A stretch of 64,000 bases of DNA, taken from positions 434,001 to 498,000 of the forward strand of contig REGP01000002.1 of NCBI GenBank assembly GCA_004134995.1, read 5' to 3'. The position numbers and the translations under genes were made by a program. Of the stretch, positions 1 through 8,817 are shown piece by piece (position 1 is the first letter of the stretch; each line of letters opens with the position of its first letter). Under the pieces are notes generated by a model. It saw only the letters and a list, made by a program, of their open reading frames with translations. It was not told where the DNA came from and did not search any database. The DNA comes from Oxalobacteraceae bacterium CAVE-383 (GTDB taxonomy: Bacteria > Pseudomonadota > Gammaproteobacteria > Burkholderiales > Burkholderiaceae_D).

Positions 1-532
1 GCTGAAGATGCTGGTGGTCGGCGGCAGCCTGGGCGCCAAGGTGCTCAACGACAGCGTGCCCGCGGCGCTGGCCGCCATGCCCGCCGCACAGCGGCCGCGC
101 GTGGTGCATCAGTCCGGCAAGCAGCATATCGATGCCTTGCGCGCGGCCTATGCCGCCGCCGGGGTCGAAGCCGAGGTGCTCGATTTCATCGACGACATGC
201 CGCGCCGTTACGCCGAGGCCGATGTGGTGCTGTGCAGGGCCGGCGCCATTACGGTGTCGGAACTGACGGCGGCCGGCGTGGCCAGCATCCTGGTGCCGTT
301 CATGGCGTCGACCACCTCGCATCAGCGCGATAACGCCATCTGGATGGCGCGCGAGCAGGCCGCCATTCATCTGCCGCAGAAAGAACTGTCGCCGCAAGCG
401 CTGGCGCAGCAATTGAACCGATTAACACGCGCCGATTGCCTCTCCATGGCTGAATCGGCGTACGCACAGGGCCGCCGCGACGCCAACCGGACGATCGCCG
501 ATGAGCTGCAACAACAGGCGGAAAAAGCATGA
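1..532 (+). CDS. murG: MurG, C-terminal part (cut by window edge)
   Basis: Undecaprenyl-PP-MurNAc-pentapeptide UDP-GlcNAc transferase, which makes lipid II on the inner face of the cytoplasmic membrane. The 5' end lies outside the window; reading starts at base 2. Visible are the C-terminal Rossmann-domain motifs of GT28 enzymes: [13 protein letters not shown] near the edge, then [27 protein letters not shown] and the TVSE/VPF region that binds UDP-GlcNAc. The TGA stop overlaps the murC start in an ATGA, so the two are translationally coupled. Order and overlap are those of a dcw cluster. Confidence 0.97.
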   Translation, partial: LKMLVVGGSLGAKVLNDSVPAALAAMPAAQRPRVVHQSGKQHIDALRAAYAAAGVEAEVLDFIDDMPRRYAEADVVLCRAGAITVSELTAAGVASILVPFMASTTSHQRDNAIWMAREQAAIHLPQKELSPQALAQQLNRLTRADCLSMAESAYAQGRRDANRTIADELQQQAEKA

Positions 533-1941
533 AGCATAGAGTCAAGAATATTCATTTCGTCGGCATCGGTGGTTCCGGCATGAGCGGCATCGCGGAGGTG
601 CTGCTCAATCTCGGCTACGGGGTTTCCGGTTCCGATCTGGGCAGCAATGCCGCCACGCGCCGGCTGGCGCAATTGGGCGCCAAGGTCACACAGGGCCATG
701 CCGCCGAAAACGTCGAAGGCGCCGATGCGGTGGTCACTTCCACTGCGGTGCAGCCGAACAATCCGGAAGTGCTGGCTGCGCGCAAGCGCCATATCCCGAT
801 CGTGCCGCGCGCGATCATGCTGGGCGAGCTGATGCGTCTCAAGCGCGGCATCGCTATCGCCGGCACGCACGGCAAGACCACCACCACCAGCCTGGTCGCC
901 AGCGTGCTGGCGCAGGGCGGACTGGACCCGACCTTCGTGATCGGCGGCCGCCTGACCAGCGCCGGCGCCAACGCCAAGCTGGGCAGCGGCGAATTCATCG
1001 TGGCTGAAGCGGACGAATCGGATGCGTCGTTCCTGAACCTGTCGCCGGTGATCGAAGTGATCACCAATATCGACGCCGACCACATGGAAACCTACGACCA
1101 CGATTTCGCCAAGCTGAAACAGGCCTTCGTCGAATTCACGCAGCGCCTGCCGTTCTACGGCGTGGCGATCCTGTGCCTGGACGATCCGCATGTACGCGAA
1201 ATCATGCCGATGATATCCAAGCCGATCATTACCTACGGCTTCCATCCCGAAGCCGACGTGCGCGCCGTCGACGCGGCCGCGGTGGCCGGCCATATGCAGT
1301 TCACCGTGATCCAGGAGGATTACCCGCCGATGCAGATCAGCCTGAACCAGCCCGGCATGCACAATGTGCAGAATGCCTGCGCCGCGATCGCCATCGCGCG
1401 CGAGCTGGATGTGGCCGATATCGATACGCAAAAGGCGCTGACCGAATTCAACGGCGTCGGCCGCCGCTTCACGCGCTACGGCGACATCGCGCTGCGCGAC
1501 GCCGAAGGCAAGCCGGCCGGCAGCTTCACGCTGGTCGACGATTACGGCCATCACCCGGTCGAAACCGCCGCCACCATCGCGGCCGCGCGCGGCGCCTATC
1601 CCGGCCGCCGGCTGGTGCTGGCGTTCCAGCCGCATCGCTATACCCGGACCCGCGATCTGTTCGAGGACTTCGTCAAGGTGCTTTCCAGTACGGATGTGCT
1701 GGTGCTGGCCGAAGTCTACGCGGCCGGCGAACAGCCGATCGTGGCGGCAGACGGCCGTTCGCTGGCGCATGCGCTGCGGGTCGCGGCCAAGGTGGAACCG
1801 GTCTTCGTGGAAGACATCGCCGACATGCCGGCCAGCATCCTGGCCGTGGTGCGCGACGGCGACATCGTGATGACCATGGGCGCCGGATCGATCAGCGGCG
1901 TGCCGGCCCGGCTGGCGGAATTATCGGAATTGGATCAATGA
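529..1941 (+). CDS. murC: UDP-N-acetylmuramate--L-alanine ligase MurC
   Basis: Cytoplasmic ATP-dependent Mur ligase adding the first amino acid, L-alanine, to UDP-MurNAc. The protein is 470 aa, normal for MurC. The N-terminal nucleotide-binding motif [10 protein letters not shown] is at residues 11-20, the ATP P-loop GTHGKTTTT at about 112-120, and Mur-ligase motifs [19 protein letters not shown] and DDYGHHPVE follow. The start overlaps the murG stop (ATGA) and the stop overlaps the ddlB start in the same way, indicating one translationally coupled unit. Confidence 0.98.
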   Translation: MKHRVKNIHFVGIGGSGMSGIAEVLLNLGYGVSGSDLGSNAATRRLAQLGAKVTQGHAAENVEGADAVVTSTAVQPNNPEVLAARKRHIPIVPRAIMLGELMRLKRGIAIAGTHGKTTTTSLVASVLAQGGLDPTFVIGGRLTSAGANAKLGSGEFIVAEADESDASFLNLSPVIEVITNIDADHMETYDHDFAKLKQAFVEFTQRLPFYGVAILCLDDPHVREIMPMISKPIITYGFHPEADVRAVDAAAVAGHMQFTVIQEDYPPMQISLNQPGMHNVQNACAAIAIARELDVADIDTQKALTEFNGVGRRFTRYGDIALRDAEGKPAGSFTLVDDYGHHPVETAATIAAARGAYPGRRLVLAFQPHRYTRTRDLFEDFVKVLSSTDVLVLAEVYAAGEQPIVAADGRSLAHALRVAAKVEPVFVEDIADMPASILAVVRDGDIVMTMGAGSISGVPARLAELSELDQ

Positions 1942-2921
1942 TGGCGATCACGGAAAAAGCGATGGCAACGGCATTCGGCAAGGTCGGCGTCCTGTTCGGC
2001 GGCCGTTCGGCCGAGCGCGAAGTGTCGATGATGTCCGGCAGCGGCGTGCTGGCGGCTTTGCGCGGCAAGGGTGTCGACGCCTATCCCTTCGATCCGGCGC
2101 GGCGCAGCCTGGCCGAACTGGCGGAACAGAAATTCGACCGCGTATTCATTGCGCTGCACGGCCGCTACGGCGAAGACGGCACGCTGCAGGGCGCGCTGGA
2201 GCAGCTCGGCATTCCCTATACCGGCCCCGGCGTGCTGGCCTCGGCGATCGCGATGGACAAGGCGATGACCAAGCGCATCTGGATGGCCGACGGCCTGGCG
2301 ACGCCGCAATTCGAAATGCTCAATGCGCAGTCGGACTGGGCGGCGGTGGCGGCCAAGCTGGGCCTGCCGCTGATCGTCAAGCCGGCGCACGAAGGCTCGA
2401 CATTGGGCCTGACCAAGGTGAAAAGCGTGGATCAATTGCCCGCCGCCTATGCGCTGGCGGCCAAGCTCGACAAGGCTGTCATGGCCGAGGAATTCATCGC
2501 CGGCATGGAGTTGACCTGCGCCGTGCTGGGGCATGGCGAAAATGCCGCCGCGCTGCCGCTGATCCGCATCATCGCGCCTGACGACAACTATAACTACGAG
2601 AACAAGTATTTCACGGACACCACGCAGTATCTGTGTCCGAGCGGTTTGCCGCCGCAGCAGGAAGCCGAAATCCAGGCCCTGGTGCTGGCCAGCTACCGCG
2701 CGCTCGGCTGCCGCGGCTGGAGCCGCGCCGACGTCATGGTGCGCGCCGGCGACAACAAGCCGTTCCTGCTGGAAATCAATACCTCGCCGGGCATGACCGG
2801 GCATTCGCTGGTGCCGATGGCGGCCAAGCAGGCGGGCATGAGTTATGAAGATTTGTGCTGCGCGATTTTGCAGCAGGCGGCGCTGGACCTGACGCCGTCG
2901 GCGGATTGGAAGCCGGCGTAA
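1938..2921 (+). CDS. ddlB: D-alanine--D-alanine ligase
   Basis: ATP-grasp ligase that makes the D-Ala-D-Ala dipeptide for the peptidoglycan stem. I start it at the ATG overlapping the murC stop (ATGA), giving 327 aa; the open frame extends upstream inside murC, but the Ddl family begins near the [15 protein letters not shown] motif. A second ATG follows at once and a third at 1962. Visible are [17 protein letters not shown], the GIPYTGPG loop and the C-terminal metal/nucleotide motif [16 protein letters not shown]. Position between murC and ftsQ is the usual dcw order and supports the ddlB name. Confidence 0.97.
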   Translation: MMAITEKAMATAFGKVGVLFGGRSAEREVSMMSGSGVLAALRGKGVDAYPFDPARRSLAELAEQKFDRVFIALHGRYGEDGTLQGALEQLGIPYTGPGVLASAIAMDKAMTKRIWMADGLATPQFEMLNAQSDWAAVAAKLGLPLIVKPAHEGSTLGLTKVKSVDQLPAAYALAAKLDKAVMAEEFIAGMELTCAVLGHGENAAALPLIRIIAPDDNYNYENKYFTDTTQYLCPSGLPPQQEAEIQALVLASYRALGCRGWSRADVMVRAGDNKPFLLEINTSPGMTGHSLVPMAAKQAGMSYEDLCCAILQQAALDLTPSADWKPA

Positions 2922-2928
2922 GCGGCAA

Positions 2929-2955
2929 GCAGTGAAAGCAGTGAAAGCAGTGAAG
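2929..2955. repeat. Three tandem 9-bp units in the ddlB-ftsQ spacer
   Basis: The unit GCAGTGAAA occurs at 2929-2937 and 2938-2946 and again at 2947-2955 as GCAGTGAAG. It lies in the 86-bp gap between the ddlB stop and ftsQ. No function can be read from it. Confidence 0.8.
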
Positions 2956-3007
2956 CAAGAGTTCAGGCAAGAAGCGAAACCGGGAACATTGGAAAAAGGG
3001 CAAGGCC

Positions 3008-3796
3008 ATGTGGCAAGACGTCAAATTGTTGAACACGCTGAGCGGCCTCTTGGTGGCCGGGGCGCTGCTCGCACTGTTTGGCGCCGGGCTGTTCTGGGTG
3101 GCGCAGCGGCCGATGTTTACGCTCAAGACCATCGTGGTCGAAGGCATGCCGGACATGCCGCTGCGGCGCGTCAATGCGCTGACGATCCGTTCGACGGCGC
3201 TGCCGCGCATCAAGGGCAATTTTTTCACCGCGGACCTGGATGCGGTGCGCGGCGCCTTCGAGGCGGTGCCGTGGGTGCGGCAGGCGATGATCCGGCGCGA
3301 ATGGCCGAACCGGCTGATCGTGTCGATCGAGGAGCATCGCACCCTGGGGACCTGGGGCGAAGACGGCAGTTTGCTGTCGGTCAAGGGCGACGTGTTCACG
3401 GCCAACTTGGCCGAAGCGGAAGAGGATGGCCCGTTGCTGGCGTTCGGCGGCCCGGAAGGCAGCGAGAAGGATGTGGTAACGCATTACCAGCAGTTGAAGG
3501 ATTGGTTCGCGCCGCTGTCGCTGAAGCCGGCATCGCTGCAGCTGTCGGACCGATATGCATGGAGCGTCAAGCTGGATAACGGCATGGCGCTGGAACTGGG
3601 GCGCGAGCAGGACAAGAACACCATGCGCGAGCGGGCGGCGCGGCTGATCGCGGTGTATCCGCAGCTGCTGCAGCGCATGAACGGCAAGATCGAGAATGTG
3701 GATTTGCGCTATCCGAACGGCATGGCGCTCAAGGCAGGCGGGTTGACATTGGCCGGGTTGACCGGGTCGGCGGGGAAACAAAATAAAGTGAAATGA
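3008..3796 (+). CDS. ftsQ: Cell division protein FtsQ
   Basis: Bitopic inner-membrane divisome protein that links early cytoplasmic and late periplasmic division proteins (FtsBL partner). 262 aa: short cytoplasmic tail, one transmembrane segment at about residues 11-33, then a POTRA domain (FTLKTIVVEGMPDMPL to about residue 112, containing VPWVRQAMIRREWPNRL) and the beta domain. The sequence GAAAAAGGGCAAGGCC just upstream supplies the ribosome site. The gene lies in the fixed ddlB-ftsQ-ftsA-ftsZ order with a 1-bp gap to ftsA. Confidence 0.96.
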   Translation: MWQDVKLLNTLSGLLVAGALLALFGAGLFWVAQRPMFTLKTIVVEGMPDMPLRRVNALTIRSTALPRIKGNFFTADLDAVRGAFEAVPWVRQAMIRREWPNRLIVSIEEHRTLGTWGEDGSLLSVKGDVFTANLAEAEEDGPLLAFGGPEGSEKDVVTHYQQLKDWFAPLSLKPASLQLSDRYAWSVKLDNGMALELGREQDKNTMRERAARLIAVYPQLLQRMNGKIENVDLRYPNGMALKAGGLTLAGLTGSAGKQNKVK

Positions 3797-3797
3797 T

Positions 3798-5030
3798 ATG
3801 ACTAAAGACGCAAAAAACCTGATTGTCGGACTCGACATCGGCACCTCCAAAGTGGTGGCCGTGGTGGCCGAGGTATTGCCCGACGGCCGGCATGAAGTGA
3901 TCGGTCTCGGACAGTCCGATTCCAAGGGGCTGAAGAAGGGCGTGGTGGTCAACATCGAGGCCACGGTCGAGTCGATCCAGCGCGCCCTGGAAGAGGCTGA
4001 ACTAATGGCCGACTGCAAGATCAGAAACGTCTATACCGGGATCGCCGGCAGCCATATCCGCAGCTTCAATTCAAGCGGCATGGTGGCGATCAAGGACAAG
4101 GAAGTCAGCGCGGCCGACGTGTCGCGCGTGATCGAAACCGCGAAGGCGGTCAACATACCGACCGACCAGCAATTGCTGCATACCGTTCCCCAGGAATTCA
4201 TCGTCGACAACCAGGAAGACGTGCGCGAGCCGATCGGCATGAGCGGCATCCGGCTGGAAGTCAAGGTGCATATCGTCACCGGCGCGGTATCGGCGGTGCA
4301 GAACATTGTCAAATGCGTGCGCCGCTGCGGCCTGGAAGTCTCCGATCTGATCCTGCAGCCGATGGCCTCGGCCGATTCGGTGCTGACCCCCGACGAGCGC
4401 GAACTCGGCGTGGTGCTGGTCGACATCGGTGGCGGCACCACCGACGTCGCGGTCTTCACCGAAGGGGCGATCCGCCACACCGCGGTGATCCCGATCGCCG
4501 GCGACCAGATCACCAACGACATCGCGATGGCGCTGCGCACGCCGACGCTGGAAGCGGAAGAAATCAAGCTGCGCTACGGCTACGCCAAGCAGATTCTGGC
4601 CGATCCGGGCGAAACGCTGGAAGTGCCGGGCCTCGGCGACCGCGCGCCGCGCACGCTGTCGCGCCAGGCGCTGGCGGCGGTGATCGAACCGCGCGTCGAG
4701 GAATTGTTCGCGCTGGTGCACCAGGTGGTGCGCGAATCCGGCTACGAAGAAGTGCTGTCCTCCGGCATCGTGCTGACCGGCGGCTCGGCGATGATGCCGG
4801 GCATGGTGGAACTGGCGGAGGACATTTTCCTGAAACCGGCGCGGATGGGCACGCCGGAGTACAGCGGCCAGCTGGCCGACGTGGTGCGCAGCCCGCGCTA
4901 CGCGACGGTATTGGGCCTGCTGCTGGAAGCCAAGAAACAGTATCTGCGCGGTTACATCGTGACGCGCCAGGAAGGTTCCGTGAAGGCGATCTGGCAGCGC
5001 ATGAAGGAATGGTTCCTCGGGAATTTTTAA
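3798..5030 (+). CDS. ftsA: Cell division protein FtsA
   Basis: Actin-like ATPase that tethers FtsZ to the membrane and recruits later division proteins. 410 aa, typical length. Phosphate-1 motif GLDIGTSKVVAVV is at the N-terminus, the SHUT/1C region follows, and phosphate-2 motif [15 protein letters not shown] and the adenosine motif GIVLTGGSAMMPG are present. The last residues, KAIWQRMKEWFLGNF, form the amphipathic membrane-targeting helix. It is followed by a 254-bp gap before ftsZ, unlike the tight junctions upstream. Confidence 0.98.
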   Translation: MTKDAKNLIVGLDIGTSKVVAVVAEVLPDGRHEVIGLGQSDSKGLKKGVVVNIEATVESIQRALEEAELMADCKIRNVYTGIAGSHIRSFNSSGMVAIKDKEVSAADVSRVIETAKAVNIPTDQQLLHTVPQEFIVDNQEDVREPIGMSGIRLEVKVHIVTGAVSAVQNIVKCVRRCGLEVSDLILQPMASADSVLTPDERELGVVLVDIGGGTTDVAVFTEGAIRHTAVIPIAGDQITNDIAMALRTPTLEAEEIKLRYGYAKQILADPGETLEVPGLGDRAPRTLSRQALAAVIEPRVEELFALVHQVVRESGYEEVLSSGIVLTGGSAMMPGMVELAEDIFLKPARMGTPEYSGQLADVVRSPRYATVLGLLLEAKKQYLRGYIVTRQEGSVKAIWQRMKEWFLGNF

Positions 5031-5225
5031 GCGGGGAACGAGGCAGGAACGAAGCAGAAGCGAAGCAGGCGGGCATTCGAATAAGTTGGCATGGGGCAGG
5101 CGGTATCGGGGTTGGTATTGGATGGGCGAGGTGGTCGGACGGCGGTCGGCTTTTGAATTGTTTTGGTTTTGGCGGTTTAGTTATTCGTTATTTGGTTTTT
5201 AGTTACCCACGCAGTTGTCAGTTGC

Positions 5226-5250
5226 TAGGCGTCACACCGCGTGATGCCTA
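5226..5250 (+). promoter_or_regulatory. Stem-loop in the ftsZ leader
   Basis: TAGGCGTCAC at 5226-5235 and GTGATGCCTA at 5241-5250 pair over 10 positions (one G-U) around a 5-base loop. It sits 23 bases before the ftsZ ribosome site AAGGAG (5274-5279), at the end of an AT/GT-rich part of the ftsA-ftsZ gap. There is no T run, so it is not a terminator. It could be an mRNA-stability or regulatory element or a protein site; which cannot be decided here. The rest of the 254-bp gap shows no gene; a promoter for ftsZ is likely but I cannot place it firmly. Confidence 0.5.
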
Positions 5251-5284
5251 TCGACTGCAAGCTGTACATCATTAAGGAGTCATC

Positions 5285-6481
5285 ATGGAAATCGATATGC
5301 TGGAAAATGCATCATTAGGGACCATCATCAAGGTGGTCGGAGTCGGGGGCGCCGGCGGCAATGCGGTGCAGCACATGATCAACAAGGGCGTGTCCGGCGT
5401 TGAGTTCATCGTCGCCAATACCGATGCGCAGGCGCTGAAAATGTCAAAGGCCGACAACGTCATCCAGATCGGCGATACCGGCCTGGGCGCGGGGATGCAG
5501 CCGGCCGTCGGCCGCCAACTGGCCGAAGATTCGCGGGCGCGCGTGGAAGATGCGTTGCGCGGCGCGCACATGGTGTTCATCGCAGCCGGCATGGGCGGCG
5601 GCACCGGCACCGGCGCGGCGCCGGTGATCGCGCAGATCGCCAAGGAGCAGGGCGCGCTGACGGTGGCGGTGGTTTCCAAGCCGTTCTCGTACGAAGGCCA
5701 GAAGTGCATGGACATCGCCGACCAGGGTCTGGAAGAACTGGGCCAGCACGTCGATTCGCTGATCATCATTCTCAATGAGAAGCTGGAAGAGATCTACGAA
5801 GACGACAGCATGATCGAATGGCTGGGCCATGCCGACGACGTTCTCAACAACGCCGTCGCCGGGATCGCCGAAATCATCAACGTGCCGGGCCATATCAACG
5901 TCGACTTCAACGACGTCAAGACCATCATGGGCGAGCAGGGCAAGGCGATGATGGGTACCGCCACCGCTTCCGGCGTGGACCGCGCGCGGGTCGCGGCCGA
6001 GCAGGCAGTGGCGTCGCCGCTGCTGGACGGCATCGATCTGTCCGGCGCGCGCGGCGTGCTGGTCAACGTGACGGCCAGCCGCAACCTGAAGGGCAAGGAA
6101 ATCAAGGAAGTGATGGCGACCGTTCGCGCGTTTGCCGCCGCCGATGCATCGATCGCGCAAGGCATCGCGTACGACGACACCATGGGCGACGACATCCGCG
6201 TGACCGTGGTGGCGACCGGCCTGGGCCGCGGCCGCAAGAATGTGCAACTGGTGCAAACGCCGATGCTGCGCACCGGCACGCACAACGAGCCGATGATGGC
6301 AGGCACCGGCAGCCACGTCGGCGCGGCGGCTGCTGCGCAGGCGCAGGGCGCGGCTTTCGGCGGCCTGAAGGCGCCGGCGGTATGGCGCCGCGAGTCGGCT
6401 TCCGACACCGTGCGCGCACTGGAAAAGAACGGCATGGAAACCTACGACATTCCGGCGTTCCTGCGCAAGCAGGCCGACTAA
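5285..6481 (+). CDS. ftsZ: Cell division protein FtsZ
   Basis: Tubulin-like GTPase that forms the cytokinetic ring. 398 aa. The GTP-binding domain shows VVGVGGAGGNAVQHM and the tubulin signature GGGTGTGAAPVIA, with the T7 synergy loop NVDFNDVKTIMGEQG. A variable linker rich in Ala/Gly leads to the C-terminal peptide YDIPAFLRKQAD that binds FtsA and ZapD. Start ATG is preceded by AAGGAGTCATC. A terminator-like hairpin follows the gene, marking the end of the dcw operon proper. Confidence 0.99.
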   Translation: MEIDMLENASLGTIIKVVGVGGAGGNAVQHMINKGVSGVEFIVANTDAQALKMSKADNVIQIGDTGLGAGMQPAVGRQLAEDSRARVEDALRGAHMVFIAAGMGGGTGTGAAPVIAQIAKEQGALTVAVVSKPFSYEGQKCMDIADQGLEELGQHVDSLIIILNEKLEEIYEDDSMIEWLGHADDVLNNAVAGIAEIINVPGHINVDFNDVKTIMGEQGKAMMGTATASGVDRARVAAEQAVASPLLDGIDLSGARGVLVNVTASRNLKGKEIKEVMATVRAFAAADASIAQGIAYDDTMGDDIRVTVVATGLGRGRKNVQLVQTPMLRTGTHNEPMMAGTGSHVGAAAAAQAQGAAFGGLKAPAVWRRESASDTVRALEKNGMETYDIPAFLRKQAD

Positions 6482-6544
6482 GGCGTCCGTAGCTCCAGCC
6501 GCATGGCGGGAATGCCCGGGCAGCGCAGCCGCGTTGCCCGGGCG

Positions 6545-6567
6545 TAGGCGTTTTTGCGCCTTTTTTA
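6545..6567 (+). terminator. Rho-independent terminator after ftsZ
   Basis: AGGCG (6546-6550), a T-rich loop, then CGCCT (6557-6561) running into a T tract. A second, GC-only palindrome (GCCCGGGC arms at about 6514 and 6535) lies just upstream and may stabilise the end. Confidence 0.6.
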
Positions 6568-6643
6568 TGCCTTCCGCATCAATGCGGTTTTTTAATATCT
6601 GTAGTACCCTCGGCTTTTCCCCCCCTAAAACGAAGGATGAGAC

Positions 6644-7147
6644 ATGACTATCAAGATCGGCGATCGCCTGCCTGAAGGCACTCTGGCTGAATTTATCGAA
6701 GTTGCGACCGATGGCTGCGCACTGGGCCCGAACAAGTTCAGCGTGAGCGATCTGGTCAAGGGCAAGAAAATCGCCATCTTTGCGGTGCCGGGCGCATTTA
6801 CCCCGACCTGCTCGGCCAAGCATATGCCGGGCTACGTCCAGCACGCCGCCGATTTCAAGGCCAAGGGCGTGGATGAAATCTGGGCGATTTCCGTCAATGA
6901 CGCGTTCGTCATGGGCGCCTGGGGCCGCGATCAGAAAGCCACCGGCGTGGTGCGCCTGATGGCCGACGGCAATGCCGACTTCAGCAAGGCGCTGGGCCTT
7001 TCGGCCGATTTCACCAAGAACGGCATGGGCATCCGCTCGCAGCGTTATTCGATGCTGGTCGAAGACGGCGTGGTCAAGCAACTGAATATCGAAGCGCCGG
7101 GCAAGTTCGAAGTATCGAACGCTGAAACGCTGCTGGGCCAGATCTGA
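6644..7147 (+). CDS. Peroxiredoxin, Prx5 type
   Basis: Thiol peroxidase of the Prx5/AhpE-like redoxin family, cytoplasmic (no signal peptide). 167 aa. The peroxidatic site PGAFTPTCSAKHMPGY places the catalytic cysteine at residue 56, with Thr three before it. The conserved NDAFVMGAWG and RSQRYSMLV segments are also Prx5-like. There is no fused glutaredoxin domain, so it probably depends on a separate thiol donor. A ribosome site AAGGATGAGAC precedes the start. It stands alone between two terminators, i.e. monocistronic. Confidence 0.93.
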   Translation: MTIKIGDRLPEGTLAEFIEVATDGCALGPNKFSVSDLVKGKKIAIFAVPGAFTPTCSAKHMPGYVQHAADFKAKGVDEIWAISVNDAFVMGAWGRDQKATGVVRLMADGNADFSKALGLSADFTKNGMGIRSQRYSMLVEDGVVKQLNIEAPGKFEVSNAETLLGQI

Positions 7148-7173
7148 TCGTTGCCTGATCCGGTTTGCAATGA

Positions 7174-7200
7174 ACGGCGTCCGCGGACGCCGTTTTTTTT
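7174..7200 (+). terminator. Rho-independent terminator after the peroxiredoxin gene
   Basis: Perfect 20-base palindrome ACGGCGTCCGCGGACGCCGT followed by eight T. Confidence 0.9.
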
Positions 7201-7307
7201 CGGCCTGATATTTGCCCGGATATGACCAAAACGGGCGGGCATAGTGCGATGCATCATTTTTGCTACGTATTGTGGGCCGAATCCGGGCGGCTAGGGCCTA
7301 AGCTGGC

Positions 7308-7313
7308 TATAAT
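7308..7313 (+). promoter_or_regulatory. Consensus -10 element directly before lpxC
   Basis: TATAAT (6/6) ends six bases before the lpxC ATG, so transcription would begin at or within a base or two of the start codon. No convincing -35 hexamer lies at the 17-bp position and no Shine-Dalgarno sequence precedes the ATG. This predicts a leaderless lpxC transcript, or the box is coincidental and lpxC is read from further upstream. Confidence 0.5.
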
Positions 7314-7319
7314 TGCCGG

Positions 7320-8255
7320 ATGTTAAAACAACGCACAATCAAGAAGCCGATCAAGGCAGTCGGCATCGGCATGCATTCGGGCACCAAAGTGGAGTTGACG
7401 CTGCGCCCGGCAGCCGCCGGCAGCGGCATCCTGTTTCGCCGCGTCGATCTGGAACCCATCGTGGAATTGCCTGCCGTGGCCACCGGCGTCGGCGATACGC
7501 GCATGGCGTCGACCCTGGCGCGCGGGGATGTGCGGGTTTCCACCGTTGAACATCTGCTGTCGGCCTGTGCGGGCATGGGCATCGATAACCTGATCATCGA
7601 TGTGACCGCGGAAGAAATACCGATCATGGACGGCTCCGCCTCGTCATTCGTGTTTTTGCTGCAGCAGGCCGGTTTGCAGGAACAGGCCGCCGCCAAGAAA
7701 TTCATCCGCATCAAGCGTCCGGTCGAAGTGCGCGAAGGCGAAGGCAGCCGCGAAAAATGGGCGCGGCTGGAGCCTTACGAAGGTTTCAAGCTGAAGTTTT
7801 TCATCGAGTTCAATCATCCCGCGGTGGACGCCACCGGGCAGACCGCCGAAGTCGATTTCGGCATCGAATCGTATGTGAAGGAAATCGCGCGCGCGCGCAC
7901 CTTCGGTTTCATGCAGGACGTCGAAACCTTGCGCGGCATGGGCCTGGCGCGCGGCGGCTCTTTCGAAAACGCGATCGTGCTCGACGAATACCGCATATTG
8001 AATACCGACGGCCTGCGTTACGACAATGAATTCGTGCGGCACAAGATACTCGATGCCATCGGCGATCTGTATCTGATCGGCCATCCGCTGCTGGCCAGCT
8101 ATGTCGCCCATAAATCCGGCCATGCGATGAACAACCAGCTGCTGCGGGCGCTGCTGGAACAGCCGGATGCCTACGAAGTCATCACGTTCGACCGGCAGGA
8201 ACTGGCGCCCGCGACCTACACTTCGCAAGCGCAGCAGGAATGGGCATTGACCTGA
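7320..8255 (+). CDS. lpxC: UDP-3-O-acyl-N-acetylglucosamine deacetylase LpxC
   Basis: Zinc deacetylase of the first committed step of lipid A synthesis, cytoplasmic. 311 aa. The N-terminus MLKQRTIKK aligns with that of E. coli LpxC, fixing the start. Zinc ligands are His78 (STVEHLLSA), His241 and Asp245 ([11 protein letters not shown]); the catalytic His is at 268 (KSGHAMNN). [11 protein letters not shown] is the conserved substrate region. The gene ends 3 bp from the convergent dciA-like gene. No ribosome site is visible before the ATG (see the -10 element entry). Confidence 0.98.
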   Translation: MLKQRTIKKPIKAVGIGMHSGTKVELTLRPAAAGSGILFRRVDLEPIVELPAVATGVGDTRMASTLARGDVRVSTVEHLLSACAGMGIDNLIIDVTAEEIPIMDGSASSFVFLLQQAGLQEQAAAKKFIRIKRPVEVREGEGSREKWARLEPYEGFKLKFFIEFNHPAVDATGQTAEVDFGIESYVKEIARARTFGFMQDVETLRGMGLARGGSFENAIVLDEYRILNTDGLRYDNEFVRHKILDAIGDLYLIGHPLLASYVAHKSGHAMNNQLLRALLEQPDAYEVITFDRQELAPATYTSQAQQEWALT

Positions 8256-8258
8256 GTT

Positions 8259-8750
8259 TTATTTGCTTTTGTGGCGCGCGACCATCGCGCGCACCGCGTC
8301 GATCAGGGCTTGATTGCGCGGCGAGTTTTCCAGTGTTTTACCCAACTGGTCGAGTGCGCTCAAGGCTTGCTGCGGCAGGTGAATCTGCTTGGTGAACACG
8401 TCGCGCGCGCGGGGTTTGGCAACTTGCACTTTGATACGGATTACGTTAACCTGCCAGCCGCTTTTGACCAGATGGGCCTGCAGTTTCGGCACCTGCTGTT
8501 TCAGTTTCGCGGCCAGCGCCGCATTCGGCGTCGACAGCACGAGTTGATCGGCATCGTATTGCAGGACGTCGCAGGCATCGAACATTGCCGGCAGCAGCGC
8601 GGCGCAGTCTTTTTGCAGCGCGGCCATGCGGGCGACCGCGGGCAGCAGCGCCGCCAGGCCGTCGTTGGATTGCAGAAAGTCTGTCGCGCCCTTCGGTTTG
8701 TGGACCGCATTCCGATGTGGGACCGAGAGAAATTGAGATTGACGTAACAT
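8259..8750 (-). CDS. dciA: DUF721/DciA-family protein
   Basis: 163 aa, DUF721 family; its characterised members are DciA, which helps load the replicative helicase DnaB in bacteria without DnaC. The recognisable core runs from about residue 30 to 110 (LLPAMFDACDVLQYDADQLVLSTPNAALAAKLKQQ, then VIRIKVQV), followed by a helical C-terminus. Location between lpxC and an M23 peptidase/secA pair matches the DciA locus of Pseudomonas. It is transcribed against its neighbours and converges on lpxC with a 3-bp gap. The function is by family; the helicase partner is outside the window. Confidence 0.8.
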   Translation of the reverse strand: MLRQSQFLSVPHRNAVHKPKGATDFLQSNDGLAALLPAVARMAALQKDCAALLPAMFDACDVLQYDADQLVLSTPNAALAAKLKQQVPKLQAHLVKSGWQVNVIRIKVQVAKPRARDVFTKQIHLPQQALSALDQLGKTLENSPRNQALIDAVRAMVARHKSK

Positions 8751-8817
8751 CCTTGAACGATATCACAGTCATCTCCGAGGAATGCAGTTTCGGGGTCTGA
8801 GGACACAGAAGAAATCG

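Noticed and set aside
367..1770. 467-codon minus-strand open frame over murG/murC
   Set aside because: It lies antisense to conserved MurC and has low-complexity His/Arg/Asp-rich sequence, a GC-bias shadow.
5444..7081. 545-codon minus-strand frame across ftsZ and the peroxiredoxin gene
   Set aside because: Opposite to two conserved genes and without recognisable domains.
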